Origin: Diadema setosum | Taxonomy: Eukaryota > Echinodermata > Echinoidea > Diadematoida > Diadematidae | Length of the DNA stretch: 64,000 nt | Assembly: GCA_033980235.1 (NCBI GenBank) | Contig: CM067075.1 | Span: 19,542,844 to 19,606,843 of the forward strand | Reading direction: 5' to 3' | Shown: piece after piece, positions 24,601 through 38,600 of the stretch | Layout of the letters: every line of letters starts with the position of its first letter | Position numbering within the stretch: the first letter of the stretch is position 1 | Made by a program: the position numbers and the translations under genes | Notes under the pieces: model-generated | What the model was told of the DNA's origin: nothing | Database searches by the model: none | What the model saw: only the letters and a program-made list of their open reading frames with translations

Positions 24601-27600
24601 GGGGACACTTGTGTGTATGTTAACTCCTGAATATAAAATGTGAACGGTTACAGAAAAAAATACATGAATGACTGGGAAATCACACCGAATAGAGATATGA
24701 GACGAATATGAATGAAAATTTAACGAAAATGATTGACCATGAAGACGAAATCGATCCTGCTGTTATGAGTGCTGCGAGTGAGACTGACGAATTTGAACTG
24801 TAAATTACGAAAATGTATGCCAAATGACTAAATTGAATGGACTTCATTTGAAAATTAACGACGAAAGACGAATTTGAAAGTAAGATTGGCCTATTCCCGA
24901 CATCCCGCAATGAAAGTGAAGTAAGAATTTGTGAAATTGAATGAAAACAGTTTGAAAATGAATGGGAAAACCTATATTATCACCTTCACAAATCGGTTGC
25001 TCCCCAATCCAGTTGGCTTGCTCCGAACCAATCTGTGCAGCGCACTGCAACACCCCACTGACGTCATTTGCAATTCTGTAACCGGGGAGACATTCCAGGC
25101 AACAGAGGGCGCCATGCACTGTGGGGCAGCGTACTCCCTGACAGAAAAACCCGTTCTCTGGGGGCGCTATGTCCGTACAGTGTAATTCTAACGACATGAG
25201 CCAGCACGATACAAATATTAAAAACCATTTAGTTATATGAATTGTTTCATTAACGTTGCTTCATGTCACAGTTGTAAATGTCGTTAGGGAGCTTTAGATT
25301 TTGACGCGCGGACGTTTGAGACGACGAGTGCGCTGGACGTTCTCATGTCCCCTGCGTCGCGTTGAAAAGTAGCTTTAGATTACGCTGGGACGCAACCAGT
25401 TCTGTGGACGCAACGTATAAAAAGTAAAATCGCGCCCCCATATGGTCAGTGCATGAAGTAGTTCTCTACGTTGCAAACTGTGCGGACGTAAAAATAGCCC
25501 AGTACGCGTATTGAAAAACTCAGGCGACGCAAGCTAAAAATAGATCGACTTGTCGCGCGCTTCTGCGCACGCTCAGAACATGTTTTTTCCCCTCTGAACG
25601 TCCGCGCGTCTAAAATCTAAAGCTCCCTATTGTTTTCTTTGGGATAACCATTTCATGGAATGCTTAAAGAAAATAAAGAGAGGTGATAATGTATACTGTA
25701 AGTGTCTCATTCCATCACATACAAACACACACACACATACACGGACACACACTCACAAGTAGAGGTAAATTATTACTGTAATTTACATTGGATAAATGAA
25801 GTCATTTCAAAAGTTTGATTATTACTTGCGATTTTGCTTTCGTTGTTAAATTTCTAGAATGGCGTTTTGTTACCGAATGCCATCATCATGATATGTCGAC
25901 ATGATGAATAATTTCTCTCGAACATTGTTACAATATGAAGACAAAACATTCTACAAAGTTCTTTATAGATCAGCCTAGTGATACTGGTACATGTTTCGCA
26001 ATCAGTTTAAACAAACAAAATTGATAATGATTTTGATACGAATACATGATTGAACGGGGATGCATATGTATGTTGCTGAATGTATAAACCGATATATTGA
26101 TATATTATGTGCATAATTATTTCATCTTAATTCCTATCCTATGAAGACGCTATTGTCATACATTTCATGTCCGGACATTGAAGTATCAAATCAAAACAAT
26201 TTTGGCTCAGGCATCGGAGTCTTCCGGGCGGTTTAGATCACTGTATATGACACTGTTGGCAAACCTCTTGTAAAACTACCCGTGTAGATTCATTAGGCAT
26301 ACCAGAATGTGAAAGCACATAAAACAGATCTGCAATGTGACGTGTGTATGAAAAAAAAAATCACAAGGGAATCATAACTACACTAGTTAATAGCCCCCTG
26401 CTTGGTGCACCATAACAAACACAAATCATGCTGCGGAGCTCAAGGGAATACACGCCAAACCATAATAATCTGTTATCAGTGGAAGTGGGTAGGCAGCCCT
26501 TATTTCTCTAAGACCTATGGTCATTCCGGGTCAGTCAAGGGCTATTCCACACGCACACACAAAAATGAGATTAAAAAGAAATGGATGAATAAATGAATAA
26601 AATAATGAATAAATGAATAGAATAATGAATAAATGAATAAATGAATTAAAATCTGTACCATAAGTAAATTACCAATAACCTTGAATAATACTTTACAAAG
26701 CCTTTTTGGAGAATTTCATACTAAAATGCAAGTGATGATGGTGATTAATAATAACAAAGAAAGCAAAAAAAAAAAAAAAAATTCCGTGCGCATCATACAC
26801 GTCAGTTACATTTATGCAGGGCATATTTTTCGAAACCCCATTTAGGCAGGTTTGTTGTTCGAGTCTGACTTACCAAGGCACTGGGGAGGTTGGTGTGTCC
26901 ACTCCCCTCGTGTGTTTCGCTTCTCACATGTGGTCGAGCTGTGACCCTCAAGTCTGAAGCCATTACTGCAGGAGAATGTGCACTGTGAGCCGCGGTAAGT
27001 ACTGGCGCTGCAGTATGTTTCTAGTCCAGGTCGAATCGGTAATGGACTGCACTGGATTACTGCTTGGTAATAGCCACATACAGAAGAAACACGGCGAGAC
27101 AACAAGGTTATATTTACAGTGTGCAGAGAAGTGTTTTTAAAGCACAGTTATTTTCTGACCAGTTAAAAGCTAGTCTCAAAAGAAAGAGCAATAATTTAAA
27201 AGCATCGGAGTGAAAATTTGATCAAACACAGATAAAAATTAGGAAAGTTGCAAGTTTTGCTAATTTTCACAAAACAGTTTTAACATTAGACAGTACAATT
27301 ATGACTTTTCAAATGAGTGAATTGGTTTGGTTTGGTTTATTTCTGGATTTTCTTTCTCCAATTAGAATATCAAATGAAAACAAAGTGATACAGAGTATGA
27401 AAAAAAAAGGACAGTACAACATACAAATCAATATAAGAAATGTCAATTTCGTAACTACATCAGTCTGCAAAAACATATGAATCAAAGCAACATGTTAAGG
27501 CATAACTGTATTTATATATATACATTATGAACAAAGGAGAAATCTTTACAGAGGACCAATATCAAAAGCAGAGCTTGATGTGGATGAGGCCCTTTCTTAA

Positions 27601-29631
27601 ATATACGAATATATTACAAAATAATTAACCTACACAAAAAAAACTCTTAATCTTAACGTTATATTCCAAACACAGTTTGGCAAAAAAAAAAAGTCAAAAA
27701 AAAAAAACCAAAACAAAACAACGGAGTTGATGGTGTCACCACCTCAAGACTTTCAATGCAGTTTGTACTGAAAACCTTGAAATTTCCAGTGTTTTATTTG
27801 TTTGTTTGGTTAAACCACAGTTTCAAAACTTGTGTCTGACTGACCATTATTTTGACCTTATTCAGCCAGGAATAACACAATGCTTTAAACTTTAATGGTA
27901 GAAAATTGAAGATTCGTCAGTTTTTTGTACATGATCAATGGAAAGTTGTGAGGTGATGATGACACATTCGGCTCACTCATTTGCATACGAATATTCCGAT
28001 TGTTCGAGAACTGTTTAGCAAAAAATAGCTAACCTTTAACATTTCATAACTGACGAAATAGCTGACGAAATGTTAGCTGTTCTCGTAGATCGTTTGTATT
28101 TTTTGTCTAAAGTCAAGTTATTTCAGAACCAGTATTACCCTTTATTGCTTTTATTTGCCAGTTGTAATAGCTAGCAACTGTTGATTACGATTATGCTTCT
28201 CTAGAGTAAACAAGTGCGTAATTTGTAATCATCAAAATATGAATATCACATAATCGTTGCTTTGAATATGATACTATTTGAAATGCGACTGTTGTCATCA
28301 TTGCTATGATTGTAAATGTGATTTATGATTATAAGTTGTACCATTATCACCTTACTGGAAAGTATCATATTAGTACTGTCGTTGTGGCTAATGTATGATT
28401 ATATAAAGCAGTGATTAGTAGCATTATCGTTAACGGTTTATTATGGTTTATATCATTTTGCCTTAGGCATTCTCATAATCAGCTTTCTATTACTGTTACC
28501 GTAACCATTTCAAAGTAAGAGGTTGACGTACGCTGGACAATCCTAGTGAAGGCACACTCGGCAACGTTCCCCTCTCCGTCTTCGGCCGTGTATCGAATCG
28601 TATAGATGCCCGGATGGAGCGCCGTTCCTGGCGGCGGACCTTCGACTTGAATGACATCAACTGTCGCCACTGAATTGTCAGTCGCTGAGGGCACTATCCA
28701 GTCAACAACAGCTTGGGTCTGTCCTGGTCGCGCGTAAATGGGGGGTTTGCTTCCGGAACAGTTGTTAAACGATGGCCCGGTTGTGTCTGTCGATGAGGAC
28801 AAAAGAAAGTGGGGTATGGGATGGGAGCAGGCTTAAATTAACATTCCAGAACAGTTTTTGCTTAATTTTATAAATCCCATGCGACTGGGAAAAGAAAACT
28901 ATTAACTGACATTAATTAGTGTTCAGGCTGCAGTCATATTATTTCCCTTGAAGCCCCAGTCACATAATGCCCTGCGTCCGGCGTTACGTCCAAAAAAGTC
29001 ATTTTTTTCCGCGGACCCCCGCGGATCTTTTGCCGTCACCAGAAATTTGTACAAAACATGCGGGGAAAAAAATGCAGGCGATACGGATAGACTCGACCAG
29101 ATGCGAATACTTGCGTCCACTTGCGGATATTCTTACGAATTGGCACATAATAGTTCTGAACACTTGCCAAGAGTTGCGCATTTTTTCGGATAGTTACGGA
29201 TAGTTACAGATTGTTATGAATAATTATGGACAATTTGGTTTTCCCTTACGATCTCTGCTAAGTCAGTGTATTATGACAGCAAGGTTATCACATTTTGGAC
29301 TGTCTTACATTGTACAATGGGGAACACTGAAATTGAATTACGTACAAGTTGTGAGAAAAAAATAGTAATCCTTTAATTTACTTTACAATAATAAAAGATA
29401 TTTATGAAATTTTGAACTTGAAGTTTGAATTTTGTTTGTGCTACTCAAATATGAATAAACGTCATAATGTAAAGAATGTATGTGACCGTGCGTCACAAAA
29501 CGAACAAAAAGTCGCACACACTGATTTTGTGTGAGGACTGAAAATAGGTGAAATGGTTCAACCGAGCCGATCTTGACTTGGCTTCCCTGGGTAAATAAGG
29601 CCTTATCACTAATATTATTATTATAATTATA

Positions 29632-29663
<32 letters not shown>

Positions 29664-32600
29664 CATCATTAATATTATTGTTATCATTATTATCATCATC
29701 ATTATTATCAATTTCAGTTTAATTTGATAATCCCCTCATTGTTCTTACTCCGGTGGTTTCCATCCTGTTTTTGTCCCATTCATCGCACAACCAGCACGGC
29801 TTGACAAAGCCTCTTTTCTCAGTTTACACTTTTTCTGAGTGTGTGCATTCCTTCCAATATTTAGATAGGTTAGGAGAGTCCATTTAATTTGAGTAATACA
29901 TCATTTTAAAGCTTAAAGTCTGCTCTTTCAGAACATGCTCCCAACTAAAATTCCATGCGTGGCGACTTTTTTGTGTGTTTTGTGGTGCAGGGTCACATAT
30001 AACATCACTATACCACAAATAAAATACAATATAGATCGAAAAGTTAAGCATTAGAGTAAGAAAATATTACTTGCAGTCATGGAATAGACAAACTGTAGTT
30101 ACGCTGTCGTTGTTCAGCGATATTCATGACTTACTGCGTTATGTTAAGGAGATATTTATGATAAAGCAATGCTTATAAAATTTACAGAAAAAAAGACATC
30201 AAAACCTTCAAACACCCCTCCCACATCCAAGTACAATATCAAGTCATCTCTTGAAGTAATGTATTTTCTGTTTGAATTTCTTGTATGCATGTCATTTTTG
30301 TAATGCGCAGTAGAGTATATTTTTATAGTAGCTGCGCAATATGAATGTCCTTTATCATTATTATTATTATTATTATTGTTATCATTATTATTATTATTAT
30401 CATTATTATTATTATAAAAAAAAAATGTAATACACATTCGATGGAGCGTAAAGTGCATGGGTAAGACGATAGAGAAATACTAAATTCGTTCTCATTTTAT
30501 ACAGTTGCCCCTGTCCCACACCTTCCCCGGCCAGAAAAGTTAATAAAATGCTGTCACCCCACCCCCTACCCAAAATATTGTGTTTTTTTTTTCGAAAAAT
30601 ATACATTCGAAGAGTACAAGAAAAAAAGTTCAGCACCCAAATGACCAAGAGTCAACCGATGTCATGAGTATACATGGTATATGGGTGCCACTTAAAATGA
30701 CCATTATGTGGGAGAAATTTCAGAATTTGACCATGCAGTTCTGCCTCTCCACCGCTCCGACTGTGTTGTAGCATTCCTTCAGGTAAAGGCGCTGCAGCTT
30801 GGCAAGAGGAGTAGTGTGCCTTCCCACGAGTTTCTGTGTCCCTATGCGAGTGGAAAGCGGAAAACGTCGAAGGACGTTATTGTCCGCAACATCCGTAGCT
30901 GTCCGTAAATATCCGTAAGCGGACGAAACTGTTGTGATACGTTAACTTGCGGTTAATTTCGTATACTTACGGTGGACGTAAGCGAACGCAAACGGACGGG
31001 AGGTAAACTTTTATGCGGATGGTCTGCGTCCAAGCCACGGGTAGTTACGTTCAGTTACGGATAGTCACGTTTGGTTACGGTTACTTGCGTAAGTTTGCGT
31101 CCGTGGCGTCCCTCTGCGAAATTTTGAACATTTCAAAATTTCGCAGGTTCGGCGACGTCATTTTGCGCTTCTGTACGGATAAGTTACGGGCAGTTACGTC
31201 TACATACGTCCCTGCGGATGCCTGCGTCCACATTGCGTCCCCCTGCGTCCACTCATTCGTATCTATCCGCGGCGGACGTAATCCATCGTAAAGCACTGTG
31301 TGACTTGGGCATTTAGCCGCTAAGACCAGGCGTCCACTAGGGAACGGACAAGACGCGGACAAGACCCGGAAAGCAAATTTTGTATTCCGCACTCCTTCGG
31401 CAATCTGTCCGCACATTCCTGAAAGTCTCCGCTCACTATCCTAAACATGTCCGGGCGTTTCCACACCTTCCAGAGAGAGAAAAATTTCCGCGTCCAAATT
31501 TTGATCGAGACAAAAAATTGGACGCGGATATGAACTTAATGACACCTTCGGCAACTTGTCCTGACGATGTTAATAATAAAGATTGTTTTATTATGGGAGA
31601 TTTTAATGTTGATTTGTTAAAGTTTCAGACTTTAAACACTGCCCAAAATTTTTTGGATATAATGACTTCTTCGTCTTTTTTACCGCTTATAACAAAACCA
31701 ACTCGTGTTACCAATCATTCTGCAACACTTATCGACAATATATTCTGTAACATCAGCCCTTTACCTGCCTCCGGAATTATTTTATCAGATTTATCTGACC
31801 ATTATCCCATCTTTTCTTGTATTTCCATTAACCGTAGAATTTCTTTAAAGCCTCCTATGGTAAGTTTCCGGAAAATGACACCTGACAATATAGTTAGGTT
31901 ACAAGACGAGTTAAACAGAGTGGACTGGACCGATGTATATGATAATGAGGATCCCACTGTAGCTTATGATTTGTTCATGCAAACGTTAATTTCTATTTTG
32001 GATAAGCATGTTCCCATTATTAGAAAAAAAATGTAACAATTACAAAAGATATCCTAGGTTGCCTTGGATATCTAAATCTTTGTTGCGATCGATTAACCGT
32101 AAGAATAATTTGTATTATGTTGATGAAATTAAACGTACCCAGCAATCTCATCATAAATATACTTCATATAAGAATGTTCTCACGCAACTAATACGGTGTG
32201 AGAAACGTAAATATTTTATTAATCAGTTATCTTTGTTTAAACATGATATTCAAAATACGTGGAAAACTATTAATACAGCTATTGATAAAAATACGGAGAA
32301 ACCACGTATTACCACAATCAAACATAATAATTTGATTATTAATGCCACCACATCCATTTCAAACATTTTTAATCAGTATTTCTCACAGATTGGCAATAAT
32401 CTTGCTCGCAATATTCCGGATAGTCAAAAGAATTTTTCTGATTTTTTACAAACTCGAAATCCTAACTCATTGTTTTCTGTTCCTTTCGAGAGAAATGAAT
32501 TGTTAGATATTGCTCAGAATTTGAAAAACAAGAAAAGTGCCGGGCACGACAGTATTGACAATGTTCTTTTGAAAAATATTATCAATTTTATTGTTGATCC

Positions 32601-35600
32601 ATTGGTACACGTTTTTAATTTGTCTTTGTGTAATGGAGTTGTCCCTGAGGATATGAAAATTTCTAAAGTAATTCCCATTTATAAAAATGGGGATAGGGAA
32701 GATGTTCGTAACTATCGACCTATATCTTTGTTGACTTCTATATCGAAATTACTTGAAAAAGTTGTTCATTCTAGATTATTAAAGTTTTTGGATATTCATA
32801 AAATAATTTCTGATTATCAGTTTGGTTTTCGACAAAACCACAATACATCCCATGCAATACTTACCTTTCTAGATAAAGTTTCAAAAGCTATTGATCAATT
32901 TCATCATACAATCGGCGTTTTCCTGGACTACTCCAAGGCCTTTGATACCATTGACCATAATACACTCCTTTATAAGTTATCACATTATGGTATTCGAGGA
33001 AAGGCCTTGGAGTGGTTCAGGAGTTACCTTTCTAGCCGAAAGCAATTTGTGTATGTTAACGGACATACATCAGTCATGCAAAATGTCAATTGTGGAGTGC
33101 CTCAAGGAAGTTTGCTTGGCCCTCTTTTATTTATCCTTTATATTAACGACATGCCGAATTCATCAAATATTCTTTCTTTTCTATTATTTGCTGATGATTC
33201 TAATGTTTTTTAATCAAATTCTGATCCTAATATGTTAATTGATGTTTTCAATGTTGAATTGGATAAATTACTTCAATGGATAAAAGCAAATAAATTGTCA
33301 ATAAATATCAAAAAAACTAAATGTATGATTTTTAGTAACTCTTTGGAAAATGTGCCAAGGAATGTTTATCTGAATGACACAGTTATTGAAGAAGTTTTTT
33401 CAATCAAATTTTGAGGCTTGACTATTGACCGTAAACTCACTTGGAATTTACATATTGATTCCATAAGCCGTATCATTTCAAGAAATATAGGTGTTATAAA
33501 TAAAGTTAAATTTTATTTACCCCAAAACGCTCTTTTAATGTTATATTCATCTTTGATTTTACCGTATTTGAATTATGGTATACTCGCCTGGGGAAAAACA
33601 CATTCTTCTCATTTGGAAAGACTACTTTTGTTACAGAAGAAAGCTCTTCGCATTATTTGCAATGAATCGTGGAGAAGTCACACCGATGTGTTATTTCAAG
33701 AAAACAAAATCTTAAAGGTAAAGGATTTGTATTTTCTACACCTCGGACAATTCATGTACAAATTTATCAATAATTCTCTCCCATTTGTGTTTGAGTCCAT
33801 GTTCACTAAAAATAGAACTGTTCATCTGTATCCTACCCGGCAATCCAACTCATTTCATTTGCCATTAACTAGGACTATGTTTGCTAAATCTATATTTTCT
33901 TTTACTGGCCCCAAATTCTGGAACTCTCTCGATGATAGTATGAAACAAGTTCTAAGTTTAAATACATTTACATTCAAATTGAAGAAGTTGTTCATAAATT
34001 AGTTTATAGTTGAATGAGTTATATCTTAGTTACCCTTAATTTTGAGCTTCCTTTTTTTATTCGTTATACTCATTCTTTTCTTTAATCTATTCCTTCCTAC
34101 ATTATGTACATATACCTCGGTGATCCATCGCACCATGTACCTCGCGTGTGCTGGTATAGACCCTTCATCTCTTCTCCTTTCTCGCCTTTTCCTGTCCTCT
34201 TGTCTCTTTCTGTTTCTTCCTTCAAAATAATTTCCTCTTCTCCTCCTTTTCCTTCACTGTGTTTTGTTTTTCTCTCTCTATCTTTCTCTTTACAAGAGAG
34301 GTTGCTTGTGTTTGTTTGTCCGTCTGTTTGTTTGTTTGTTTGTTGTTTGTTTATTTGTATAGGACTGTATGTGTTGCGCACCGTTTATGTCCAGCTAATT
34401 GCCTTTCGATGTTATTTAGTCTTTTTGTCCACGAGGAGACTGCAAAATACAAGCTTAGCTTTTTAACATGTCTCCTCCATTTCCTGCAACTTTAGATTTG
34501 ATTCAATATTCTCTTGCTTTTTTTCATGCGTATTATTGTTAACTTCATGTATTTTTCTTGGTTACGACATTGTATTGATGTTGTGTTATTTTGTGTATGA
34601 AAATGTTGTTGGAAATGAAATAAATGAAATGAATGAATGAATGTCCTGAGGACATCCCGCCAGTCCGGAACCCTTCCGCTCCTTCCGCAAACGTTCCTGA
34701 TAAGCTACCCTGACACTTGCACGAATTTGGGCTTGCGCACTGCACCACATGGCGTGCCAGTTATACATGGTATTTAGTGGCGCGCAGGCCGAGTTTAGTC
34801 ATTTCGAATTTACGAATAATTCAAGAAATGCGTGTTTTCAGTAAAACTCAATGATACGTCATGTTTACGACACATTTACGCAATAGTTATATATTCGTAT
34901 TCGTTGCAAGGACCCCACTTCCAATCAAAAGTAACGATCAGTACACATAGGCCTATGTGTATTTTTTTTTCCGGGGCGGGGGGGGGGGGGGAGGGGGGTC
35001 CTGCCTCTGAGTTTATTGTTGTTTCTTACAAAAAAAAAATGCGTGACTCATCCTGATGATCATGTAGGAGAGGAGAAGAATATTTTTTTCATCAGAATTC
35101 AATTATCACAAATTACGATAGCATCCCAGTTCGCAAATGATATGCAATAATGTTTACTGTATGTTTGTATTAATTTGTCTATTATTGCATTAGGCCCATG
35201 TATGTGTGTGTACGACATCTCATTCACTTTTCAATGCTTAAAGAGAACGCAAACCCACAAAGCAACGTGGATTGAGGGAAAGCAGCAACATTGGTAGAAC
35301 AGACCAGTGAAAGTTTGAGGACAATTGGATAATCGATGCATAGGTTATGAATATTTTTAAAGTTTTGCTGTATAACAAGGGACCGCTGGACGATGAGACT
35401 ACTAGGGGTTATGACGTAGTAGTGGACAACAATACAAAGAAAATACAAAGGAAATTCAACAAACATTCACTTCTCTATCATTATTAAAGAGCACTTGACT
35501 AACCGCTTTCTGAAAACAGGGGAAATAATTGGTACCCTTTACATACGTCAATATCAAGTTGATGGAATTTGTAATTTTCACGAAAAAGTTAATTTTTGTG

Positions 35601-38600
35601 GAATTTTCTTTATATTTTCCTTATATTGTCCAGTCAAACGTCATAACCTCTAGTATTCTCCTTATCCAGCGGTTCCAACGCCAAAACTTAAAAAAAAATC
35701 ATAACTTTTGCATCGATTGTCCGATTTTCTTCGAACTTTCACTGATTTGTTCTACTAATGTTGCTGCTTTCACTCAATTCACATTGCTTTTGGGGTTTGC
35801 GTTCCCTTTAATATCATACTGTAGGGCTCCGGGTATGCTCACATATTATTAGAAGCAGTACAACTGAGGGGAAGTTACAAGGCAGCTGACACAGGTCTTG
35901 CTTGTACGAGATCTGCTGGCGAACTGTCCTTCCCAGCAATTTTATTGTATAACTGATTCTTGTTCAGACACTTGCCATTCAATGAATATTCATTATATAC
36001 AAATAAGTTAACAAAGGATATGAATATTCAGGAGGCTCAACACAGGATCTCAACAAAATGATAAGTTACTATTCATGCCTCATATGTAAATTGGTAACAA
36101 GGATGGTTGCACAGATAAATATTCATGACAGTGAAAACCAATCAGGAGAAATGGAGGGAAGTTCAAACAATAGCTCAGGTACTGGTAGGACATGGAGATG
36201 TGCCTTGGAAGGTATAGGAGAGTGGAGTGTACCATATGTGAAAGAGGTGTGACATGGTGAATGGTATAGGAAGAGAGAAAATCTGAGCTCACTTAACACG
36301 GGGAAAATAAATTCAGTTGAAAATACGTCTCTACAATACATTATTGAAAAATCTAACGACATCACCGCACTTTGTCACTAAAGGAATCTTATTTCATGAT
36401 CTGAATTTTGAAACATACGTCATCGGATTATTGAGCCTTAAATAAGGAACATTGTCCAATTTTCGGAACTAACGAACCCTGCATCATTAGGATAAACAAA
36501 CATTTGGAATATCTACGAAAAAGTGTAATCCTAGTTGCGCCCAAGCTTAGTTTAAACATCCTAACCAACTCTTTTCCATCTTTTCTTTTACTGCAATGTA
36601 TTTGAACAATTAAACAAACAACATTATCGCGTATCCCAAAATGTCCTTCCTTGACCCGTCAACTGCCTTCTTTCCCTTGTCTTTGACCTTTGAACAGCTG
36701 GTCTTTGACCGCAGACTACTGAATCGACAGCCGATTTTCGTCGATCTGCTAATACGGCTAATTTCACTTAATCCGAATTCATATTTGGGTTTGGGCTTCC
36801 TTTAACGCGCATATCATGCGTAGACTATGCGGTTGACTTGCGAAAACTATGCGGGAGTATGCGCATTTTATACGCAAAGGATACGCAAGTTAGTCGTGAA
36901 CTAGTTGCGAACTAGTCGTGATTTAGTCGTGACCTGCGTGCCACTAGGTTGATGGACACGCATTAGTACGTACTGGTACGGCTAGTTTGGGCATAGGTTG
37001 TGTATAGTTCATGACGAGTTTGCGAAACTTGCCCAAAATTTCGTCGTGCCAATATTTTGAACAGTTTGATAATTTTGTCACGTCTTTCGCGCATTAACCG
37101 CATTGGCCAGCATCCTCCCGCAGGTTGCCACGAATGTTTCTCGCATTGGCACGAAATGAGACGTGTCAATGCTGAAACCATACGTAAACCAAAATTCGTG
37201 CAAGTGTCAGGGTAGCTAAAGAATCCCGCGGTGTGGGGAAGCTTCGCGAATGAAAGCGGAAGACACCATGGTCCCGTTGCATAAAACTTTTTTAGCAACC
37301 TTAAAAAATTCAGGTTGAGATTTGCCCAACCTGAATTTTTAAAGGTTGCTAACCTAAAGCTAGGCTGACACTTGCACTGCTTTTGGCCACGATTTTGTCT
37401 TGGCAATTCGTGCCATTTTGGGGCACGAACTGAGAGGCTCCCGCACTGTTCACGACTAGTTCACGCATGGTTCACGACGAGCTCACGACGAGTTCACGAA
37501 TAGTTTACGAATGCGTGCTCATTAGTGTCCACATAGACACGAACTGGCACAACGAGTTCACGCATAGTTTGCGCATAGTTTGCGCACAGTTTACGCATAG
37601 TTTACGCACTTCCCGCATTGGCACGACGAGTTTGCGCAATTCGGACGGTGTCGTGCCGACTTGGCCACGCCATTATATAAAGGGAGCCTCCCCAAACCCT
37701 GGTAATTTTTGGATTGGCTGAGGAAGAGACAACATGCTGAATACTTGTATATTTGTTGTTTGCTGTTTTCTTGTTAATGAATTGTTATCTTATTTCAAAA
37801 CATTTGTTTTTTCTTTTTAGGCCATTCTCCTCAAAAATGTCAACAACCGCGATTTTCGTGTCGCCAGCATGTTCGATATTTTGTCCCTAAGAAATCAATA
37901 TATTTAGTTCATCCGAGAGGTTGGACCTGTAAAATAATTTCAATAAAGACCCCCAGGATAATATTAGAAATACGATCCAAAGTTTGATGTATAACCCTAA
38001 AAAACCCATGCATGTCGGCATGTCGCCAGAAGAGGACGCGTTCATACAAGTTCCTACTCATTAACGTATCATCAAATCTTTTGTGCTTTATTCCATTGCC
38101 CCTCAAGTGCCTGAATGAAAAATAATTATTACATAACAATATGATGTTTTGATCTTTCTCCAGGAGGTCAAAAGTATCACGTCGCTAAATCGCCGGCAGA
38201 TACGTTACCCTTTTTGAGACCCTTAAGAGAAGATCAAAGTAAAGCCGCATAGCACTGTGATTTAATGTGTTAAACAAAGTCAACTTCACGCATATATACG
38301 TGGAACCATGATTTATTCATGAAATATCTTGTCACAAAATATTACACTGATCCGAAGCCGTCGTAACGTAATGTTACGATGAGCTGATATCAGATACGTT
38401 TATTTGCTACATTTAGAAAAAAAAAGGTATGCTGTTATATGAAAGCAAAGCTCCGGTACTTTTGAGTACTTAAGGTAATGATTGATCACACAACAGAAAT
38501 TACTCAAGAAAATTAATAATATAAAAATTAATATATTGAAGAAACTCGCATCTGAACCTTCACCCCTCTGCATAATATCTTTGTTTCTTTCAAAATTAAT

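Noticed and set aside
29610..30417. CRISPR-like regular repeats
   Set aside because: These are (ATT)n microsatellites without spacers; the sequence is animal DNA.
34097..34495. Overlapping frames of up to 120 codons in pyrimidine-rich sequence
   Set aside because: They lie in the 3' UTR of the LINE and have Ser/Phe/Leu-rich low-complexity composition.
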